Source: Gemmatimonadota bacterium | Lineage (GTDB): Bacteria > Gemmatimonadota > Gemmatimonadetes > Gemmatimonadales > GWC2-71-9 | Assembly: GCA_003221895.1 (NCBI GenBank) | Contig: QHUJ01000115.1 | Coordinates: 1-43,000 of the forward strand | Direction of reading: 5' to 3' | Length of the DNA: 43,000 nt | Part shown: one piece after another, positions 37,634-43,000 of the stretch | How positions within the stretch are numbered: position 1 is the first letter of the stretch | How the letters are laid out: each line of letters opens with the position of its first letter | Notes under the pieces: generated by a model | What the model saw: only the letters and a program-made list of their open reading frames with translations | Told to the model about the DNA's origin: nothing | The model's database searches: none | Made by a program: the position numbers and the translations under genes

Positions 37634-38802
37634 CGGTGCAATACGGTCGAGAGTGAGCGGACCTTCTCCACGATCTTGGGCAGGGCCGCGGTGACAGCCT
37701 CGACGTCCTCCATCGTGCTGTCCTTGCCGAATGAGAACCGCAGCGCGGCAACGCCCAGGTCGCGCGGCACGCCCATCGCCGTCAGTACGTGGGAGGGTTC
37801 GACCGTGCCCGTACTGCAGGCGGAGCCGGACGAGCACGCGATCCCGGCGAGATCGAGATGCATCAGCAGCGCTTCGCTGTCGGTGCCGGGAATCGACACG
37901 TTCAAGACGTGGGGCGCGCGCTCCCCCTGCCAGCCGTTGATCACGGCATCCGGCACAATTGCCAGGACCCGGCGCTCCAGCTCATCGCGCAGCTCCCGCA
38001 GCCGCGGTGCCAGGGACTGCTGCTCTTCCGCCGCCAGGCGCGCCGCGGTGCCGAGGGCGATGATCCCGGGCACGTTCTCCGTCCCCGGGCGGATGCCGAA
38101 CTGCTGGCCACCGCCGTGGATGATCGCCTCCACCGCCTTGCGATCGCGGACGATCAACGCCCCGATGCCCTTGGGAGCGCCGATCTTGTGGCCCGAGATG
38201 GTGAGGAGTGTGCAACTGATGTCGCGCAGCGATACCGGAACCTTGCCGAATGCCTGAACGGCGTCGCAGTGGAACAGCACGCCGGCCTCGCGACATCGCT
38301 CGGCGAGCTGCCGCACCGGCTGCACCGTCCCGACCTCGTTGTTTACCCACATCACACTGACCACGGCCACGCCGCGGTCGATCGCCCTGGCGATCTCCGC
38401 GTCCTCGACCAGGCCGGATGCCGTCACGGGCAGGATGATCTCTTCGCCGCCGAGGTGCCTTACGGCATGCGCAGCAGCGAGCACCGCCTTGTGCTCGGTG
38501 GCGGAGACGGCGACGCGGAACGGGCCACCGCGATCCCGGGCCGCGAGCGCGGCGCCGATGATCGCCAGGTTGTCCGCCTCGGTGCCACCCGACGTGAATA
38601 CCACCTGATTCGGCTCGGCGCCGACCGCCTCGGCGATCGTGCGCTTCGCTTCTTCGATGCCGGCGCGCGCCGCCCGCCCAAACCGATGCGCGGACGACGG
38701 ATTGCCGAAGGCTTCCTTCCCGAGGTAGGGAAGCATGGCCTCCAGCACTTCCGGCCGCACCGGCGTGGTCGCCGCGCTGTCGAGGTAGGTGACGCGCTTC
38801 AT
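37630..38802 (-). CDS. Cysteine desulfurase, NifS/IscS family
   Basis: Removes sulfur from L-cysteine as a persulfide to feed tRNA thiolation and Fe-S assembly. The 390 residues include LDSAATTPVRPEVLEAMLPY, FTSGGTEADNLAI, VNNEVGTVQP, FHCDAVQAFGKVP, ISGHKIGAPKGIG with the PLP lysine, IHGGGQQFGIRPGTENV and ACSSGSACSTGTVEPSHVL with the active cysteine. This is the IscS/NifS class I type. The gene overlaps mnmA, so it most likely donates sulfur to it; no iscU or other Fe-S gene is beside it. ATG 38802 is the natural start, with bshB1 17 bases upstream. Confidence 0.95.
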   Translation of the reverse strand: MKRVTYLDSAATTPVRPEVLEAMLPYLGKEAFGNPSSAHRFGRAARAGIEEAKRTIAEAVGAEPNQVVFTSGGTEADNLAIIGAALAARDRGGPFRVAVSATEHKAVLAAAHAVRHLGGEEIILPVTASGLVEDAEIARAIDRGVAVVSVMWVNNEVGTVQPVRQLAERCREAGVLFHCDAVQAFGKVPVSLRDISCTLLTISGHKIGAPKGIGALIVRDRKAVEAIIHGGGQQFGIRPGTENVPGIIALGTAARLAAEEQQSLAPRLRELRDELERRVLAIVPDAVINGWQGERAPHVLNVSIPGTDSEALLMHLDLAGIACSSGSACSTGTVEPSHVLTAMGVPRDLGVAALRFSFGKDSTMEDVEAVTAALPKIVEKVRSLSTVLHR

Positions 38803-38819
38803 GAGGCTCGCAATGTAAT

Positions 38820-39548
38820 CTAGATCGACTGAACGCCAAGCCGTAGCACGTCCTCAACTTCGTGCGTCTCGGCCGTGTAGAACGGCTCCCCATAGCGGCG
38901 TCGAATCAACGACCCGTAGTGCGCCGACTGCACGCGAATCAGCTCGTACAGGTCCTGGCCGGTCGGGTAGACCTCCCCCGCGGCCTGGGCGCCATCGAAC
39001 TGTGACCCGTAGCAGCGAATCGCCTGCATCTTCGTCTCGAAGACCTCGGTGATGTCGACCACGAACGTCGGTTTGACCGGGTCTTCGCGATACGCGAGCG
39101 CATATAAGAGCTTGTAGGGTCGATGTGCCTCACGGCCCTTGTCGGGCTCGTACTTCGCCAACCCAGCCAGGTAACAGGCATCGCGGCCCAGCTCTGAGGC
39201 AATACGGTGGTCCGGATGCCGCCCGACGGGGAAGGGAAGTATCACGACCCGCGGCCTGGTTCGACGAATCAGTTCGACGATTCTCTTCCTCGACGCCTCA
39301 TTGTTTTCCAGGTGTGCGTCGCGCATCCCCGCATTGAGCCGGATCGTCACGCCGAGGGTCTTGGCGGCCTTGTCGGCTTCCGCGGCCCGCGTGGCGGCGT
39401 CTCCCCGCGTCCCCATCTCGCCCTCGGTCAAATCGAGAATCCCCACGCGGTGACCCGCGCGCACGGCTCTCGCGAGTGTACCGCCGCACGTCAGCTCGAC
39501 GTCATCGCGGTGAGCCGCGATCGCGAGGAGATCGACTGCATCACTCAT
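38820..39548 (-). CDS. bshB1: Bacillithiol biosynthesis deacetylase BshB1-type
   Basis: Zinc-dependent deacetylase of the PIG-L/LmbE family that converts GlcNAc-malate to GlcN-malate in bacillithiol synthesis. The 242 residues have LLAIAAHRDDVELTCGGTL (zinc His13, Asp16), GILDLTEGEMGTRGDAATRA, GMRDAHLEN, and VGRHPDHRIASELGRDACYL with the second zinc histidine. The GEMGTRG and HYGSLIRRRYGEPFY motifs point to BshB1 over other PIG-L enzymes. bshA and bshC are not in the window. The ATG overlaps the permease stop by eight bases. The nearby sulfur genes fit a thiol theme. Confidence 0.92.
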   Translation of the reverse strand: MSDAVDLLAIAAHRDDVELTCGGTLARAVRAGHRVGILDLTEGEMGTRGDAATRAAEADKAAKTLGVTIRLNAGMRDAHLENNEASRKRIVELIRRTRPRVVILPFPVGRHPDHRIASELGRDACYLAGLAKYEPDKGREAHRPYKLLYALAYREDPVKPTFVVDITEVFETKMQAIRCYGSQFDGAQAAGEVYPTGQDLYELIRVQSAHYGSLIRRRYGEPFYTAETHEVEDVLRLGVQSI

Positions 39549-40785
39549 AGCGGAGCGCCTCCACCGGATCGAGCCGCGCCGCCCGCGCCGCCGGCGCGAT
39601 GCCGAAGACCAGGCCGACCAGGATCGACGCCACCGTCGCGACGGCCGCTGGTACGAGGGGAACGGTCGTGTTGAACGCCAGCAACCGCTTGAGCACCTCT
39701 CCGATGCCGAGCCCCAGCACGATACCGATGATGCCTCCGAGCAACGTCAGCGTTGCCGCTTCGACGAGAAACTGCCAGAGGATCGCGCGCCGCGTGGCGC
39801 CGAGAGCCTTGCGCAAGCCGATCTCACGGGTGCGGCTGGTGACGGAGACCATCATGATGGCCATGACCCCGATTCCTCCGACCATGAGCGCGATACTCGA
39901 CAGCACGAGCATCACAAAGAAGAACGCCCCCGTCAGGCTATCGAAGATACCCAGGACCTGATCGGAGGTGAGCAGATCGAAGGTGTTCGTGTCGCCGGCC
40001 CGCAGGCCGCGCAGCCGTCGGAGAGTCACGGTAGCCGCGTCCATCGCGCGGTTGACGCTGACGTCCGGCTTGGGCTTCACGAGAATGATGAGGCTGTTCC
40101 ATTCGTCGATGATGAAGCTGCGGTGCGCCGCTTCGAACGGCACAATGGCCGCGATCTCCGGCGCCCCCGGCACTTCGAAGATGTTCGTCGGGCGTTGCCA
40201 GATGCCGAGGATCTTGAACGGGTGCCCGCCGATGCGCACGATGCGGCCAAGCGGGTTGATGGGGCCGAACAGCCGGTCCACGGTTCGCTGCTCGATGATC
40301 GCGATGGGTTCTCCACCGCGCAGCTCTGCCGCCGTGAACGACCGCCCGGACGAGATTCCTCCGCCCAGGATCTCCATGAAGCGGTCATCCGCGCCGAAGA
40401 CGCCGAGGATGCGCGTGTGATTGCCGCCATACTCGAAGCGCTGGAAGACCTGGGTCCAGATCGCGGCGTAGTGGATTTCCGGCAGCCGGGCGATCGCCTC
40501 GGCATCCTGCGGAACCAGCTTGGGCCGGATGCGTATCTCGCGAGGCACGGCGTCGGGATTCACGCCGGTGGTCGAGAAATACCGCAGCACGCGGAACGTG
40601 GTCGGTCCCACGACTTCGAGGGTGTTGACGATCTGTTCGCGGAAGCCCGCGACGATGGACGCCATCGCCATGACCGTGGCGATCCCGATGACGACACCCA
40701 GCACGGTCAGCCCGGAACGCAGCTTGTTGGAGCGCAGCTGGTCCACGGCGATGCGCCATCCTTCACGCACCGATTGCAGAGTCAT
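39541..40785 (-). CDS. MacB/FtsX-type ABC transporter permease, copy 1
   Basis: A 414-residue inner-membrane permease. It has an N-terminal helix (SGLTVLGVVIGIATVMAMAS), a periplasmic MacB_PCD domain (residues about 50-260) and a C-terminal FtsX domain with three helices. The coupling signature is VTSRTREIGLRKALGATRRA, followed by ILWQFLVEAATLTLLGGIIG, and the protein ends APAARAARLDPVEALRYE. Such proteins work with an ABC ATPase, not encoded in this window. The ATG at 40785 directly abuts the preceding stop (TAAATG), and the gene overlaps bshB1. It probably belongs to a macrolide-export-like or lipoprotein-handling system. Confidence 0.93.
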   Translation of the reverse strand: MTLQSVREGWRIAVDQLRSNKLRSGLTVLGVVIGIATVMAMASIVAGFREQIVNTLEVVGPTTFRVLRYFSTTGVNPDAVPREIRIRPKLVPQDAEAIARLPEIHYAAIWTQVFQRFEYGGNHTRILGVFGADDRFMEILGGGISSGRSFTAAELRGGEPIAIIEQRTVDRLFGPINPLGRIVRIGGHPFKILGIWQRPTNIFEVPGAPEIAAIVPFEAAHRSFIIDEWNSLIILVKPKPDVSVNRAMDAATVTLRRLRGLRAGDTNTFDLLTSDQVLGIFDSLTGAFFFVMLVLSSIALMVGGIGVMAIMMVSVTSRTREIGLRKALGATRRAILWQFLVEAATLTLLGGIIGIVLGLGIGEVLKRLLAFNTTVPLVPAAVATVASILVGLVFGIAPAARAARLDPVEALRYE

Positions 40786-42030
40786 TTATTCCTGGCGGAG
40801 CGCCTCGATGGGATCGAGGCGGGAAGCGCGATGCGCGGGATAGACGCCGAAGGTGACGCCGACCGCGATGCCCAGACCGAGGGCGACGCCAATGGACCAG
40901 GTGGTCACTCGTGCGGGCAGCGGCGACGCGAGCTGCACCAGCCCGGCCAGGGCGGCGCCGGCGGCCAGTCCGGCGAGCCCACCCAAGAGGGAGAGGGTGA
41001 GCGCCTCGGCAAAGAATTGGCGGCGGATGTCGCTGCGCGAAGCACCCAGCGCTTTGCGAATGCCGATCTCCCGCGTGCGCTCGGTCACGCTCATGAGCAT
41101 GATGTTCATGATCACGATGCCGCCAACGACAATGCCGATGACGACGACGGCCGGGACGACGGTAAAGATCACGCGCGTGAGCCTGCTCCAGAACGCGATC
41201 AATCCTTCGCCGGTATCGACCGTGAAATCGTTGTCGGCGCCGGGCCGCAGGTGGTGCGCGATGCGCATCGCTTCCTCGGCGCGCAGCATCGCCGCGCCGA
41301 CCATGTCGGCCGCCGGCATTTTGACAGAGATCACCATCGTCTGACGGCGCCCGTACATCGATTCGAACGTGGTGAGCGGCAGCATCACGAAGCCGTCCCA
41401 GGATTGGCCGAGCACCGTGCCTTTCTTGGCGATCACGCCCTTGACCGTGAGCTGCATCCCGCGCACCCGGATGTTGCTGCCCACGGCGGCGTGCACATTG
41501 CCGAACAGTTTCTCGGCGACATCATAGCCGAGCACGGCAACGTAGCGGCGCTGCTCGAGGTCGATGTCGGTGAGCGGCTCGCCGGCGGCGAATTTGTAGT
41601 CCTGCACGACCACGAACGGAGCGGTGACCCCAAAGATGAAGACATCGCCCGTGGTACGGTTGCGCCACTGCACGTCCGCCATCGGCGTGGGCCAGCCCGA
41701 CTGCAGCGCAATCGCCTCGGCGTCCGGGACGGCGCGCGCGATGAACGCGACGTCCTCGGGCGCGATAATGGGCCGGCGTTGGATCTGCTTCCACGCCTCA
41801 TCGTCGATGAAGCCGACCTGAATGGGATCGCGACGAATCTGGAAGGCGTTCACCCCCACGATCGCGCCCGCCAACCGCTCGCGCACGTACGCGTTCATTC
41901 CCTGAATCACCGCGACGACCGCGACGAGGAAGGCCACGGAGACGATGACGCCGAGCAGCGTAAAGAAGGACCGGAGCTTATGGCTCCAGACGGTCTGGAG
42001 GGCCAGGCGTAGGGCTTCGTAGAGGGGCAT
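40786..42030 (-). CDS. MacB/FtsX-type ABC transporter permease, copy 2
   Basis: Also 414 residues, paralogous to copy 1 with the same plan: an N-terminal helix (FFTLLGVIVSVAFLVAVVAV), a periplasmic MacB_PCD domain (about 50-260), and FtsX helices with VTERTREIGIRKALGASRSD and YPAHRASRLDPIEALRQE. The periplasmic domain differs most from copy 1 (for example QIRRDPIQVGFIDDEAWKQI), suggesting that the paralogues recognise different partners or form a hetero-oligomer. It starts with ATG 42030, 26 bases after copy 3's stop. Confidence 0.93.
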   Translation of the reverse strand: MPLYEALRLALQTVWSHKLRSFFTLLGVIVSVAFLVAVVAVIQGMNAYVRERLAGAIVGVNAFQIRRDPIQVGFIDDEAWKQIQRRPIIAPEDVAFIARAVPDAEAIALQSGWPTPMADVQWRNRTTGDVFIFGVTAPFVVVQDYKFAAGEPLTDIDLEQRRYVAVLGYDVAEKLFGNVHAAVGSNIRVRGMQLTVKGVIAKKGTVLGQSWDGFVMLPLTTFESMYGRRQTMVISVKMPAADMVGAAMLRAEEAMRIAHHLRPGADNDFTVDTGEGLIAFWSRLTRVIFTVVPAVVVIGIVVGGIVIMNIMLMSVTERTREIGIRKALGASRSDIRRQFFAEALTLSLLGGLAGLAAGAALAGLVQLASPLPARVTTWSIGVALGLGIAVGVTFGVYPAHRASRLDPIEALRQE

Positions 42031-42056
42031 GGCGGCTGAAAACTAACGGGAAACGA

Positions 42057-43000
42057 CTATTCGTAACGCAAGGCTTCAACCGGGTCCAGCCGCGCCGCCC
42101 TGCTGGCAGGATAGAGCCCGAATCCGACGCCCGTCAGCGCCGACGCGGCGAGGGCAGCCACGATCGACCAGAGCGGCACGTTGGCGGGGATGGGTGTGAC
42201 ACGGGAAATGACGAACGCGAGCAGGCCACCCACGAGCATTCCGATGGCACCCCCGACCAGGGTCAACGTGGACGCTTCGACCAGGAACTGCCACAGGATC
42301 GCGCGTCGTGTCGCGCCGAGCGCTTTGCGGACGCCGATCTCGCGGGTGCGCTCGGTGACCGAGATCATCATGATCGCAACCACGCCGACGCCGCCGACCA
42401 TCAGCCCGATCGACGAGAGAACCAGCATGACGAGGAAGAACATCCCCGTCACCTGATGCCAGGAGTCGAGCAGCTTGTCCTGCGTGACAATCGAGAAATT
42501 GTTGTCCTGACCGGGCTTCAGTCCCCGCAACGAGCGAAGCGTGGCTACGACCTCGTCCATCGATTCCTGCTGGGTGTAGCTGGGCTCCGGCGCGACCGCG
42601 AGGCGCATCCAGCCCTTCACGTACGGCACGTGCTTGACGAAAGCCCCGTGCGGCATGCCCACGAACGGCGGCGTGCTCCCGGAGAACAGGCTCGGCGGGG
42701 GTGTGTATACGCCGATCACGATGAAGGATGCGCCGGCGACGTGGATCGTCTGGCCGATGGGATCCCGGCCACGGAACAGCTGGTCCTCGAGCTTGCGGTT
42801 GATGACCGCCACGGGGCTGTTCGAGAGATCCTCCAGCCTGGTGAACGTTCGACCCGGATAGATGTCCCCGCCGTTCACCTCGACCCACTGCGCCGACAGC
42901 CCGGATATCTGCACGGATTCCAGACGCCGATCGGCGTATTCCACGGTGGCCTGGCTTTCCTCGCGCCTGGTCACGAACCGAACGGACGTCAGCAGCGCGA
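42057..43000 (-). CDS. MacB/FtsX-type ABC transporter permease, copy 3 (cut by window edge)
   Basis: The reading frame stays open to base 43000 without a start (ALLTSVRFVTRREESQATVE at the edge), so the N-terminal helix and start lie outside. Visible are the second half of the MacB_PCD domain (SGLSAQWVEVNGGDIYPGRT; AGASFIVIGVYTPPP) and the complete FtsX part with VTERTREIGVRKALGATRRA and YPASRAARLDPVEALRYE. It is closer to copy 1 than to copy 2 in the coupling helix. An in-frame GTG at 42974 is internal and not a likely start. The ATPase gene may lie further upstream on this strand. Confidence 0.9.
   Translation of the reverse strand, partial: ALLTSVRFVTRREESQATVEYADRRLESVQISGLSAQWVEVNGGDIYPGRTFTRLEDLSNSPVAVINRKLEDQLFRGRDPIGQTIHVAGASFIVIGVYTPPPSLFSGSTPPFVGMPHGAFVKHVPYVKGWMRLAVAPEPSYTQQESMDEVVATLRSLRGLKPGQDNNFSIVTQDKLLDSWHQVTGMFFLVMLVLSSIGLMVGGVGVVAIMMISVTERTREIGVRKALGATRRAILWQFLVEASTLTLVGGAIGMLVGGLLAFVISRVTPIPANVPLWSIVAALAASALTGVGFGLYPASRAARLDPVEALRYE

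Overview
The window looks like chromosomal DNA of a high-GC environmental bacterium, most likely a member of the Gemmatimonadota. The reasons are a SusC/SusD pair in high-GC DNA, a serine/threonine kinase fused to a TolB-like domain and TPR repeats, many Tat-exported sugar isomerases and Gfo/Idh oxidoreductases, a BshB1-type deacetylase and MacB-like permease arrays. This assignment is inference from gene content. No rRNA and no intact tRNA is present.

Positions 1-19,800 are an accessory sugar-catabolic region. On the minus strand (1-6844), SusC, SusD, a broken Tat-type TIM-barrel isomerase, a Gfo/Idh oxidoreductase and the start of a DUF6807-like secreted protein form one operon. On the plus strand (7129-17163) there is an alginate-lyase stub followed by a tightly overlapped chain: gluconate-dehydrogenase-subunit-3-like protein, GMC oxidoreductase, MFS transporter, Gfo/Idh dehydrogenase, DUF993 TIM-barrel protein, sugar isomerase/epimerase, BNR_4 beta-propeller, a glycoside-hydrolase stub, a plug-only TonB-receptor lipoprotein and a Tat-exported isomerase. 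The GMC/subunit-3 pair, the Gfo/Idh proteins, the TIM-barrel proteins and a DUF1080 protein together resemble oxidative (3-keto-sugar) glycan processing. The MFS-Gfo/Idh-DUF993-isomerase core is the best candidate for an undescribed catabolic pathway.

Positions 17,270-23,740 (minus strand) encode hexuronate catabolism: a UxaB-type reductase, KDPG aldolase, KDG kinase, mannonate dehydratase, a truncated MFS transporter, a DUF1080 protein, a Tat-leader stub and glucuronate isomerase (UxaC). The logic is glucuronate to fructuronate to mannonate to KDG to KDPG to pyruvate plus glyceraldehyde-3-phosphate. The BNR_4 propeller and alginate-lyase stub suggest that the locus once served, and may still serve, a uronic-acid-containing polysaccharide.

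This region carries an unusual density of gene remnants: five truncated genes and a degenerate tRNA-like sequence. It also has a family of short palindromic repeats, two of which lie as near-identical inverted copies on either side of the Gfo/Idh gene and supply its stop/start junctions. Two genes (16252 and 18664) lack a normal start codon.

Positions 23,900-43,000 look like ordinary chromosome without remnants. They hold DUF4112, lspA and the TPR kinase on the plus strand, a bidirectional hairpin, then a seven-gene overlapping minus-strand operon (DUF2914, small membrane protein, D-threonine-aldolase-like enzyme, methyltransferase, M24 peptidase, DUF423, PF04020 membrane protein). Next come two lipoproteins divergent from a cyclase-family lipoprotein, a Tat-exported class V aminotransferase, DUF2784, a lipoprotein of unknown function with a strong terminator, mnmA, a cysteine desulfurase, bshB1 and three tandem MacB-type permeases running off the right edge.
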